From NCBI GenBank assembly GCA_029007575.1, contig JAQXIB010000038.1, positions 1 through 6,537 on the forward strand: a stretch of DNA of 6,537 nt, read 5' to 3'. The notes beneath the pieces are model-generated. The model worked only from the letters and a program-made list of their open reading frames with translations, was not told the origin of the DNA and searched no databases. Positions within the stretch are counted from its first letter, which is position 1. Every line of letters begins with the position of its first letter. Shown here in pieces: positions 1 through 5,518 of the stretch. The position numbers were made by a program, and so were the translations under genes. The stretch comes from Clostridiales bacterium. GTDB lineage: Bacteria > Bacillota > Clostridia > Oscillospirales > Ruminococcaceae.

Positions 1-45
1 GGTATTATTGCTAAAGAATGGTAAAAAACGATAATTTTTATCCAT
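1..45 (-). CDS. possible 5' end of a leftward gene (partial)
   Basis: The minus strand has an ATG at 45-43 followed by 15 open codons (MDKNYRFLPFFSNNT) up to the window edge. A purine-rich AAGGGAAA lies at 61-54, 8 nt upstream of the ATG, a good ribosome binding site distance. An in-frame ATG at 66-64 is an alternative start with a weaker upstream site. The fragment is too short to identify, and the open frame could be chance in AT-rich DNA. If real, it is divergent from the DUF1015 gene. Confidence 0.25.
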   Translation of the reverse strand, partial: MDKNYRFLPFFSNNT

Positions 46-292
46 CGGAAATATTTCCCTTGTCATTATTACCATATATTTCGCAGCCTTTTCGGGGAGT
101 TCCGAATTTCAAAGAAATCATTTTGCCGAGATCACGGGACAAATCGACAAATGGTGACTTATTTTTTGCTTTTTGACGAAATAAATCGTTTGATTTCGAC
201 GAAAGCCAATCAAACAACCCGTAAAACTCACAGAAACGGTTTTTATCACATATTTTATTTCGATTTCTGCATTTTTCTCTGATGATTTGCGG

Positions 293-321
293 TTGTGGTA
301 CCTCTGTTTTTATGGTATAAT
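293..321 (+). promoter_or_regulatory. sigma-A-type extended -10 promoter for the DUF1015 gene
   Basis: The -35 is TTGTGG (293-298), then 17 bp, then a perfect TATAAT (316-321) preceded by TG one base upstream (extended -10). The expected transcription start is near 328. From 46 to 292 I see AT-rich DNA with no gene. The only features noted there are a short dyad, TTCGG/CCGAA around 91-106, and a GACAAAT direct repeat around 138-152. Confidence 0.75.
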
Positions 322-352
322 AATTTCACAATTTGCTTTTAATCAAAGGCAA

Positions 353-381
353 AACACTGCCGACTGAAAAGCGACAGTGTT
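353..381 (+). promoter_or_regulatory. leader hairpin upstream of the DUF1015 start
   Basis: AACACTG (353-359) pairs with CAGTGTT (375-381). The inner CG at 361-362 pairs with CG at 372-373 across a 1x1 mismatch, leaving a 9-nt loop. It has no T-run, so it is not a terminator. It sits in the predicted 5' leader just upstream of the ribosome binding site and contains the upstream GTG at 377, which argues against that GTG as the start. Confidence 0.4.
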
Positions 382-409
382 AATAACCGGTAAGAGAGAA
401 AGGCAGGGA

Positions 410-1696
410 ATGGGCGTAACATTCTCATCAAAAAGAGCGCCCGATATTATGAAAAACATTGGATTTGGACCGGCTGACATTTTGTTGCCGAAAAATACGG
501 ATTTTTCCAAGTGGAGCGTTGTTGCCTGCGATCAATACACTTCCGAACCGGAATATTGGGAAGAAACCGCACAAATTGTCGGTGATGCTCCTTCTGCCCT
601 CCGTTTGATTCTTCCCGAGGTCTATCTGGAGCAGGACGATGTTTCACAGCGCATTGCATCGATTCACCGAACCATGCAACAATATCTGGATGACGGCATC
701 TTTGAAGAATATTCTGCCGCTTATTTCTATATCGAACGCACTCTTGCCGACGGCACTACCCGCAAAGGAATCATCGGAGCAGTAGATTTAGAACAATATG
801 ACTATTGCGCCGGCTCTAAATCTCTTATTCGTGCTACCGAAGGTACCGTTCTCGAACGGATTCCTCCTCGTATGAAGGTACGGGAAAACGCTCCTTTGGA
901 ATTGCCGCATATTATGATGCTGATCGACGATCCGCAAAAAACAGTCATTGAGCCGTTGACTGCCGACAAGGCGCATTTCAAAAAGGTCTATGATTTTACG
1001 CTGATGCAAAACGGCGGGCATCTCACCGGGTATTTACTGGACCAACAGCATGCCGAAAAGATGGAGGAAATGCTTGCAGCGCTTTCTCATGCCGGTGCGA
1101 CAGAAGGCGACGCGCCGCTTCTGTTTGCGGTGGGCGACGGCAATCATTCCCTCGCGACCGCGAAAGCGTGCTATGAAAAGCTGAAAGCCGCTATGCCGGA
1201 TCAGGACTGGTCCCGCTCTCCCGCTCGGTTTGCCCTCGCAGAAATTGTTAATCTCCATGATGACTCGCTTCAGTTCGAACCGATTCACCGTGTCATTACA
1301 GAGATCAACCCGGATCATTTCCTCCGGAAAATGACCGAATTCTTTGAGATTTCCCCTGACGATGACGGTGTACAATCCTTCAAATATGTAACCGGGGACA
1401 AAATGGAGACGGTTTCCATCATCAATCCCACCTCTAATCTTTGCGTCGGCACGTTACAAGGCTATATTGACATCTATCTTTCGAAATACGGCGGAAAAGC
1501 GGACTACATCCATGGGGATGATGTGGTGATGTCGTTAGCGTCTAAGCCGAACAGCATTGGCCTGATTCTCCCGAAAATAGACAAATCGGATTTATTTCGC
1601 ACCATTCAGTTGGACGGCGTGCTGCCGCGTAAAACCTTTTCGATGGGACACGCTAATGACAAGCGTTTTTATCTGGAAAGCCGAAAAATCAAATAA
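410..1696 (+). CDS. DUF1015 family protein
   Basis: This 428-residue protein matches the DUF1015 family as I know it. The N-terminal part reads ADILLP, followed by a W-x-VVACDQYTSEPEYWEE block (about residues 35-52). A glycine-rich GDGNHSLATAK motif lies at about 242-252. A C-terminal block around GVLPRKTFSMGHA closes the protein. No signal peptide or membrane segment is visible, so it should be cytosolic. The biochemical function is unknown to me; from memory, relatives in Clostridia sit beside serine biosynthesis genes, which hints at a link but is not shown here. The start at ATG 410 is chosen because GAGAGAAAGG (394-403) lies 6 nt upstream. GTG 377 lies inside a leader hairpin, and ATG 449 has no clear binding site but would give a length nearer that of homologues. 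The gene is monocistronic, with its own promoter and terminator. Confidence 0.85.
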   Translation: MGVTFSSKRAPDIMKNIGFGPADILLPKNTDFSKWSVVACDQYTSEPEYWEETAQIVGDAPSALRLILPEVYLEQDDVSQRIASIHRTMQQYLDDGIFEEYSAAYFYIERTLADGTTRKGIIGAVDLEQYDYCAGSKSLIRATEGTVLERIPPRMKVRENAPLELPHIMMLIDDPQKTVIEPLTADKAHFKKVYDFTLMQNGGHLTGYLLDQQHAEKMEEMLAALSHAGATEGDAPLLFAVGDGNHSLATAKACYEKLKAAMPDQDWSRSPARFALAEIVNLHDDSLQFEPIHRVITEINPDHFLRKMTEFFEISPDDDGVQSFKYVTGDKMETVSIINPTSNLCVGTLQGYIDIYLSKYGGKADYIHGDDVVMSLASKPNSIGLILPKIDKSDLFRTIQLDGVLPRKTFSMGHANDKRFYLESRKIK

Positions 1697-1712
1697 TCAC
1701 AGTTTGTTTTTT

Positions 1713-1741
1713 ACAGCTCGAAGGCATTCGAGCTGTTTTTT
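1713..1741 (+). terminator. intrinsic terminator of the DUF1015 gene
   Basis: A perfect 10-bp stem, ACAGCTCGAA (1713-1722) with TTCGAGCTGT (1727-1736), closes a GGCA loop and runs into a T-tract (1736-1741). It starts 16 nt after the stop codon. Confidence 0.92.
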
Positions 1742-1793
1742 ATTCCGGATCGCATAATATTACAGTTTGTAATTTTTTTGTGAAATATAATGG

Positions 1794-2004
1794 TATTCCA
1801 CAATTTCCACAGAGTTTTCCACAATAAAAACAAATGTTTTTTAAAATCGCTTTTGATCTCAACAACCGCGTATCTGCGCTATTTGTTCTAATTTGTTTCA
1901 AACGAATATATGTTTTTTTCGGCAATATTTTTTTTCATCCGCGTAGTTATCGGCTTTATACGGGTGAAGATTCTGTGGAAAACTCTGTGGAAATTGTGAG
2001 GAAT
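1794..2004. repeat. paired DnaA-box-like clusters in a 25-bp perfect inverted repeat
   Basis: Positions 1799-1823 and 1974-1998 are exact reverse complements over 25 bp, separated by 150 bp. The left arm region holds three DnaA-box-like 9-mers: TATTCCACA (1794-1802), ATTTCCACA (1803-1811) and TTTTCCACA (1815-1823). The right arm holds the mirror images TGTGGAAAA (1974-1982) and TGTGGAAAT (1986-1994). TTTTCCACA is one mismatch from the TTATCCACA consensus. The complementarity resumes outward (ATTCC/GGAAT) with a 2-nt offset. The AT-rich DNA between the arms has only short frames without ribosome binding sites. It may be a DnaA-binding cluster away from the origin, or terminal repeats of a small element of about 200 bp. 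Nothing nearby (no dnaA, dnaN or rpmH) supports this being oriC. Confidence 0.6.
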
Positions 2005-2056
2005 GATTTGATATTGCAATTTAGAAAAATATTATTTTATTATTTGAAAAAATAGC

Positions 2057-2085
2057 TTGACTTTTTTTGAGATTTAAGTTATAAT
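2057..2085 (+). promoter_or_regulatory. strong sigma-A promoter of the tRNA operon
   Basis: TTGACT (2057-2062), a 17-bp spacer and a perfect TATAAT (2080-2085) lie 44 bp before the first tRNA. This is near consensus, as expected for a stable-RNA operon. Confidence 0.9.
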
Positions 2086-2129
2086 GATTAAGCTGTTTGG
2101 TGGCGTAAACACTAAATCTCGTCAACCAA

Positions 2130-2206
2130 TGGGGCGTAGCTCAGTTTGGTAGAGTGCTTGGTTTGGGACCAAGATGCCGCAGGTTCGAATCCTGTCGCCC
2201 CAACCA
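2130..2206 (+). tRNA. tRNA-Pro(UGG)
   Basis: A complete 77-nt cloverleaf with encoded CCA (2204-2206). The acceptor stem TGGGGCG/CGCCCCA is fully paired with a T-A first pair. The anticodon stem CTTGG/CCAAG encloses TTTGGGA, with anticodon TGG at 2164-2166. The T arm is GCAGG/CCTGT around TTCGAAT. It is the first gene of a three-tRNA operon, 15 nt before tRNA-Thr. Confidence 0.95.
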
Positions 2207-2221
2207 CAAAGCGATTTATTT

Positions 2222-2297
2222 GCTGGTGTAGCTCAGTTGGTAGAGCAGCTGATTTGTAATCAGCAGGTCTGGGGTTCAAGTCCGACCACCAGCTCCA
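2222..2297 (+). tRNA. tRNA-Thr(UGU) with a mispaired T stem
   Basis: A 76-nt tRNA with encoded CCA (2295-2297). The acceptor GCTGGTG/CACCAGC, the D stem GCTC/GAGC and the anticodon stem GCTGA/TCAGC are all fully paired. The loop TTTGTAA gives anticodon TGT (2255-2257). The T loop TTCAAGT (2275-2281) is normal, but its stem TGGGG (2270-2274) against CCGAC (2282-2286) has only the two loop-proximal G-C pairs; the other three positions are T-C, G-A and G-G. An alternative register pairs GTC (2267-2269) and GG (2271-2272) with CCGAC, with a bulged T and a 9-nt loop. The identity is secure; full functionality is less certain. Confidence 0.9.
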
Positions 2298-2319
2298 AAA
2301 AATTTCATATTTTTTATGT

Positions 2320-2404
2320 GGGAGTGTTCCCGAGTGGCCAAAGGGGGCAGACTGTAAATCTGTTGTCTACGACTTCGATGGTTCGAATCCATCCGCTCCC
2401 ACCA
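2320..2404 (+). tRNA. tRNA-Tyr(GUA)
   Basis: An 85-nt class II tRNA with encoded CCA (2402-2404) and a long variable arm (about 2364-2376), as usual for bacterial tRNA-Tyr. The acceptor GGGAGTG/CGCTCCC has one G-T pair. The anticodon stem GCAGA/TCTGT encloses CTGTAAA, with anticodon GTA at 2354-2356. The T arm is GATGG/CCATC around TTCGAAT. It is the last tRNA of the operon, with the terminator starting almost immediately after CCA. Confidence 0.95.
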
Positions 2405-2405
2405 C

Positions 2406-2447
2406 GTCGTCGCGGACTATGTATCGTTCGCGACGACTTTTTTTTTT
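2406..2447 (+). terminator. intrinsic terminator of the tRNA operon
   Basis: GTCGTCGCGGAC (2406-2417) pairs with GTTCGCGACGAC (2426-2437) over 12 bp, including one G-T pair, with an 8-nt loop. Ten Ts follow (2438-2447). The stem begins 2 nt after the tRNA-Tyr CCA. Confidence 0.95.
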
Positions 2448-2448
2448 G

Positions 2449-2600
2449 AAAAGTCATCGGCTCACTCACGCCGTCGCTCCTCCTGTCCGCAAAAAGTCAC
2501 GCTCGGCTCACCGGCTCGGTTGTAAACGCTCTCGCGACGGTTCGTTGTCGCTACCAACTTTTTGCGGGTTCAAGTCCACATCAGAATTTTGCGGCGGCAT
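2449..2600. repeat. GC-richer structured repeat-like tract downstream of the tRNAs
   Basis: This tract is visibly richer in GC than its flanks. CCGCAAAAAGT (2487-2497) and ACTTTTTGCGG (2557-2567) form an 11-bp perfect inverted repeat. Inside it, GCGAC (2534-2538) pairs with GTCGC (2547-2551). AAAAGTCA followed by TCGGCTCAC occurs twice, near 2449-2465 and 2493-2510, suggesting a degenerate tandem duplication. GGGTTCAAGTCC at 2566-2577 is identical to the T-arm core of the upstream tRNA-Thr (2272-2283). No frame here has a credible ribosome binding site on the plus strand. It could be a dispersed palindromic repeat or debris of a tRNA-linked insertion. Confidence 0.4.
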
Positions 2601-2653
2601 CTTTTTTGCGAAATAAATCCCGTGTGGGATTTGTGAAATAGGTTTTATTTCAT

Positions 2654-2682
2654 TTCACTCTCCAATTCGATTACCGTATAAT
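2654..2682 (+). promoter_or_regulatory. putative sigma-A promoter of the decayed gene
   Basis: TTCACT (2654-2659), a 17-bp spacer and a perfect TATAAT (2677-2682) lie just before an excellent ribosome binding site, GGAAGGAG (2691-2698). The leader would be only a few bases. Upstream, two small dyads (ATCCC/GGGAT near 2616-2631 and TGAAATA/TATTTCA near 2633-2651) have no assigned role. Confidence 0.5.
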
Positions 2683-2705
2683 TGCAATTAGGAAGGAGCG
2701 ATTCT

Positions 2706-3122
2706 ATAAAGTTGTATAGACCAGTTGGACAAGCTGAACTTGACCTTATTATTGCGGCAGATTATCGTGCTTATCCTCCCGGATTGCCGGAACAGCCTAT
2801 CTTCTATCCCGTGCATAACGAAAAGTATGCTCGCGAAATCGCAGAACAGTGGAACAAATAATCTGCTGATTCCGGGTATGCCGGATATGTTACTACTTTT
2901 GAAATTGATGACGGTTTTATATCTAATACTAAAATCTAATTGAAAGCTTTAATCGATTTCCGAAGACGAATTGTGTCAGAAAAGGCAGACGACGCCGCTG
3001 GGCTGATGCCCAGCAAGGAGAATAACGCTTTCTGGCGCAATTCAGACCGGAAAGAATGAAAGTATTTCATTAGATTTTAGTATAAATACCGCATACAGAC
3101 GGTTAGATATATCTTGATGTAA
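2706..3122 (+). pseudogene. decayed 'ADP-ribosylation/crystallin J1'-type gene, interrupted by an inserted element
   Basis: The frame from 2706 reads KLYRPVGQAELDLI, then AYPPGLPEQPIFYPV and AREIAEQWN. I recognise this from short bacterial proteins annotated 'ADP-ribosylation/crystallin J1' (about 110 residues; function unknown to me). Four lesions are visible. The expected ATG is ATA at 2706-2708, although GGAAGGAG sits at an ideal 7 nt upstream. A TAA at 2859-2861 is in frame, yet family sequence (DSGYAGYVTTFEIDDGFIS) continues after it. An inverted-repeat element occupies about 2926-3083. After it the same frame resumes with KYRIQTV, matching the family's KYEVQTV block. The last 30 or so residues, including the usual ELWVPAEEL block, are missing. 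A TTG at 2712 could still start a 49-residue peptide. Confidence 0.75.
2926..3083. mobile_element. MITE-like, fully self-complementary insertion of about 158 bp
   Basis: Outer arms 2926-2940 and 3069-3083 are perfect 15-bp inverted repeats (ATACTAAAATCTAAT). Moving inward, further paired blocks share nearly the same centre. TTTCCG (2957-2962) pairs with CGGAAA (3048-3053), GAATTG (2968-2973) with CAATTC (3038-3043), and CAGAAA (2977-2982) with TTTCTG (3029-3034). GCTGGGC (2997-3003) pairs with GCCCAGC (3008-3014) around a TGAT loop. A symmetric 14/14-nt internal loop lies below the apical stem. The element sits between FIS and KYRIQTV codons of the host pseudogene. A 2-bp AT at both edges could be the target duplication and leaves the host frame intact; a TA duplication is also possible but would shift the frame. 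No transposase is encoded, so it would be non-autonomous. A structured RNA is the main alternative. Confidence 0.65.
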
Positions 3123-3125
3123 ATA

Positions 3126-3173
3126 CAACGTGCAAGGTTTTCGTAAGAGAGCAATCAAAAACCTTGCACGTTG
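3126..3173. repeat. perfect 16-bp inverted repeat between the pseudogene and the HAD gene
   Basis: CAACGTGCAAGGTTTT (3126-3141) and its exact complement (3158-3173) enclose a 16-nt loop. It lies between the convergent pseudogene and the leftward HAD gene, where a bidirectional terminator would be expected. However, no clear T-run follows on either strand (TTGCCATTG on plus, TATTTACATC on minus). It may be a weak terminator, or the end of another insertion that removed the pseudogene's 3' part. From 3174 to 3218 I see nothing else. Confidence 0.55.
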
Positions 3174-3218
3174 CCATTGTTTATGAATTGTTCAGTGAGC
3201 ATTAACCGGATCGAAAAA

Positions 3219-3896
3219 CTATAAAAAGTATTTGATCTCCTTTAATTCATTTACTATATGAGTGAAAGAGAGATCCTGCGGCGGCTCGCTGTGATGATAA
3301 TTAAACCAACAGGTTTGGATGCCGTATCGGAGCCCGCCCATCATGTCGGCGGTGATCGAATCGCCGATGATCATGGCTTCCTCCGGCGATATTCCCGGCA
3401 GAGCGGCAAAACAGGCGTCAAAAAAGCTTTCACTCGGCTTTTCAAAGCCGATTTGCTCCGAAACGAAAAGATGATCGAAAAAGGATAGCATATTTGCTGC
3501 TTTCAAGCGCTTGCGCTGCTGCTCATAAGGGCCGTTGGTGACCGCACAGAGAATATATTTTCCGGATAAGTATGCAAGCAGTGAGGATGCTCCCTCGATC
3601 GGGAACACCGTTTGCGCCAGATATTTTAAAAAGCTCTTTTCGAACAAGACGCCGTCAAAATCAATGTCTTGATCGGCAAAAACCTGATTCCAACGGATTT
3701 GGTGCAGCTTTTCTTTGGTCAGCACGCCTTGTTCGATCTCACGCCACAAGCCGTCGTTGATTTTCAGAAAGGAGCGAAACAGTGTTTCCTTCTTCGGAAT
3801 CCGATTTTCCGCTAAGGCAGCATTCATCGACGCCTCGGCGCAGGCATGAAAATCCAGCAGGGTATTGTCCACATCCAGTAAAACCGCTTTGATCAT
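3219..3896 (-). CDS. HAD-superfamily hydrolase, YjjG/YfnB type (putative nucleotidase)
   Basis: A 225-residue cytosolic HAD phosphatase with all four motifs. Motif I is DVDNTLLDF with nucleophile D8 and general acid D10. Motif II is AVTNG with T120. The motif III lysine is K153 in EKPSESFF. Motif IV is GDSITAD with D179 and D184. The helical cap between motifs I and II and the overall length fit the YjjG/YfnB subfamily, whose characterised members are pyrimidine 5'-nucleotidases; the exact substrate here is inferred. It is the last gene of the leftward cluster, just after galM. The start is uncertain. ATG at 3896 begins at the typical MIKAVLLDVDNT, but its GGAG (3915-3912) is 15 nt away. An in-frame TTG at 3917 adds seven residues and follows the galM stop by 12 nt, but has a poor binding site. 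Confidence 0.88.
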   Translation of the reverse strand: MIKAVLLDVDNTLLDFHACAEASMNAALAENRIPKKETLFRSFLKINDGLWREIEQGVLTKEKLHQIRWNQVFADQDIDFDGVLFEKSFLKYLAQTVFPIEGASSLLAYLSGKYILCAVTNGPYEQQRKRLKAANMLSFFDHLFVSEQIGFEKPSESFFDACFAALPGISPEEAMIIGDSITADMMGGLRYGIQTCWFNYHHSEPPQDLSFTHIVNELKEIKYFL

Positions 3897-3929
3897 GTCG
3901 TATGTACTACACTCCAATATTGTTTTCTG

Positions 3930-4976
3930 TTATTTTTCTTTGGATATCTGATAGATCGTGACCGAATCAAAGGGCTCGTTTGCTTTCAGCGTTGTAGTCG
4001 GGAAAGCGGGATGGTTGGGACTGTCGGGATAATGCTGTGTTTCCAGGCAAAAGCCCTGATGCCGGTATAGCGGCGTGTTCTTCTTTCCGTACGCAGACGC
4101 TAAGTACTGCGCCGTATAAAGCTGAACGGCAGGCTGATCGGTGTAGCAATCCAAGCGGATGCCGGAGCGGGGGCTGACTGCGGTTGCCGCGTGGTGCAGC
4201 TTTTCTTCTCCGCTTAGCACGAAGTTGTGGTCGTAACCGCCGCCAAGCAGCATCTGCGGATGGGAGCTGTCAATGTCCTGCCCGATCGGTTTTCCGCTGC
4301 GGAAGTCAAAGGGCGTGTTTTCCACCGGCATCAAGCTGCCGTCCGGAATCAGCAAGGTATCTACCGGTGTGATATAGTCGGCACGCAGGGTGAGCGCGGT
4401 GTCTAAGACGGTTCCGCCGTCCGGGCCGTTTAAATTAAAATAGGCATGGTTTGTCATGTTTAGTACGGTGTCCGCGTCGCTCAAGGCATGATAAGCAATC
4501 TTTAATTCGTTGTCAGAGGTCACCGTCATGGTCACGGTGACTTTTAAATTACCCGGATATCCTTCTTCTCCGTCCGGTGAGAACAGCGAAAAAGCAACCG
4601 AGGGCTCCTCCCCGTCGTTTAAGAGGACAGCATCCCAGATTTTTTTGTCAAATCCGATGGTGCCGCCATGGAGATGTCCGCGTTTTTCTTCATTACAGCA
4701 CAAGGTATATTCCTTGCCGTTTAAGGAAAATTTGCCCGCTGAGATCCGGTTTCCGTATCTGCCGATGGTCGCGCCTTGGAAGGAACAGGGCGTTGCGCGG
4801 TATTGCTCGATGGTATCAAATCCCAATACCAAATCTTTTCCGTCAAATTCCAGGGCTTGCAGCGTCGCACCGTAATTCAATAAGGATGCTGTTAATCCGT
4901 TCTTACCGACCAGGCGGAATCGTTTTACCTCTGTTGCGTCCGGTAATTTACCGAATGATTCTACCGTAATGCTCAT
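3930..4976 (-). CDS. galM: aldose 1-epimerase (mutarotase)
   Basis: This 348-residue enzyme interconverts alpha and beta anomers of aldoses, feeding beta-galactose or glucose into metabolism; it is cytosolic with no signal peptide. Family landmarks appear in order: GRYGNRI (72-78; N76 and R77 contact substrate in the family), HLHGG (101-105, H103), TNHAYFNL with the proposed general acid H177, GYDHNF (D249) and CLETQHYPDSPNHP (310-322) with the proposed catalytic base E312. The length is typical. AGGAGG (4992-4987) lies 10 nt before the ATG. It is the middle gene of the leftward cluster, 32 nt after the membrane protein gene and directly followed by the HAD gene. No galactose kinase or transferase genes are in view, so a dedicated galactose operon is not shown. 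Confidence 0.95.
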   Translation of the reverse strand: MSITVESFGKLPDATEVKRFRLVGKNGLTASLLNYGATLQALEFDGKDLVLGFDTIEQYRATPCSFQGATIGRYGNRISAGKFSLNGKEYTLCCNEEKRGHLHGGTIGFDKKIWDAVLLNDGEEPSVAFSLFSPDGEEGYPGNLKVTVTMTVTSDNELKIAYHALSDADTVLNMTNHAYFNLNGPDGGTVLDTALTLRADYITPVDTLLIPDGSLMPVENTPFDFRSGKPIGQDIDSSHPQMLLGGGYDHNFVLSGEEKLHHAATAVSPRSGIRLDCYTDQPAVQLYTAQYLASAYGKKNTPLYRHQGFCLETQHYPDSPNHPAFPTTTLKANEPFDSVTIYQISKEK

Positions 4977-5008
4977 TTTGTTTTGTCCTCCTGTAATTGT
5001 TTTTTGAA

Positions 5009-5518
5009 TTAAATCATTTCGGAGACTTCTTCTTGTTCCAAAACCGAATTCTCCTCTTCCGTAGTCAATTCTTCTTGTTCCAGAGCCAGATCTTCTTCTT
5101 TTTCTTGTTTAAGCTGCAAATCTTTTTCGGTCTTATAGAACGTAACGCCTTTTTCCTCTTTTTTATATTTTTTGTAGCACAACACCGCAACCAGCGAAAA
5201 CAGCGCCACTGCTATGATCGGCAGATGCTGTTTATAGAACACGATCGATTCCAGCGGGCTTTGGCGTTGCAGGGCATAAGCAAGATAGACCCGTGCCAGC
5301 GAAGCACCGAGCAGAACGAAAAAAGAGGACCATTTCAGCTTGACAAAAAACAGCACCAAGCCTACGGCAAAACCGGCAAGGGTGATGATCATGATCGGAT
5401 AGCCGAAACCGCTGTATTTGCTGTCGGCCAGCATAACGCCGCAGATGATTCCGGTAAAGGTACTGTAAATCATGGCGATATACATTAAAACGGAAAAAAT
5501 GCGATAGGTAGCTTTCAT
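5009..5518 (-). CDS. small four-helix membrane protein with glutamate-rich tail, function unknown
   Basis: I do not recognise a family for this 169-residue protein. Four hydrophobic segments are visible at about 7-30, 39-60, 65-82 and 99-115. A basic stretch (KKYKKEEK, 116-123) follows the last one, suggesting a cytoplasmic C-terminus. Residues 131-169 are strongly acidic, with about 14 glutamates and a repeated LEQEE block (146-150 and 160-164). The DNA mirrors this with two copies of TTCTTCTTGTTCCA. AAAGGGAG (5535-5528) lies 9 nt before the ATG. It is the first gene of the leftward cluster, 32 nt before galM, and divergent from spoIVB. The acidic tail could be a coiled-coil or charged linker; I infer no function. 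Confidence 0.75.
   Translation of the reverse strand: MKATYRIFSVLMYIAMIYSTFTGIICGVMLADSKYSGFGYPIMIITLAGFAVGLVLFFVKLKWSSFFVLLGASLARVYLAYALQRQSPLESIVFYKQHLPIIAVALFSLVAVLCYKKYKKEEKGVTFYKTEKDLQLKQEKEEDLALEQEELTTEEENSVLEQEEVSEMI

Noticed and set aside
1740..1925. 61-codon leftward frame starting at TTG 1925
   Set aside because: No ribosome binding site, and it overlaps the terminator T-tract and the DnaA-box arm.
1794..2004. Chromosomal replication origin
   Set aside because: The boxes are mostly one or two mismatches from consensus, and no dnaA, dnaN, rpmH or other usual origin neighbours are present, so only a DnaA-box-like cluster is claimed.
1834..2055. 73-codon rightward open frame between the DUF1015 terminator and the tRNA promoter
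   Set aside because: There is no ribosome binding site before its ATG, its low-complexity F/I/K-rich composition follows from AT-rich DNA, and it contains one arm of the inverted repeat and overlaps the edge of the tRNA promoter region.
2449..2600. CRISPR array or phage attachment site
   Set aside because: There are no regularly spaced repeats, and no integrase or duplicated tRNA 3' end with acceptor sequence; only a 12-nt T-arm match is seen.
2174..2616. Rightward open frames running through the tRNA genes and the following tract
   Set aside because: They overlap three confident tRNAs and a terminator; the translated text (VAQLVEQL, VGVFPSGQRGQ) is the familiar spurious translation of tRNA genes.
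2725..2943. 72-codon rightward frame starting at TTG 2725
   Set aside because: It is an alternative frame over the pseudogene; the family similarity is in the frame of 2706, and this frame has no binding site at its start.
2940..3058. Open stretch within the inserted element (TTG 2940 to TGA 3058)
   Set aside because: No ribosome binding site, and the sequence is constrained by the palindrome; it resembles no protein I know.
4184..4969. Several open frames opposite galM
   Set aside because: They are shadows of a confidently identified galM, arising from its codon bias, with no supporting binding sites or family features.
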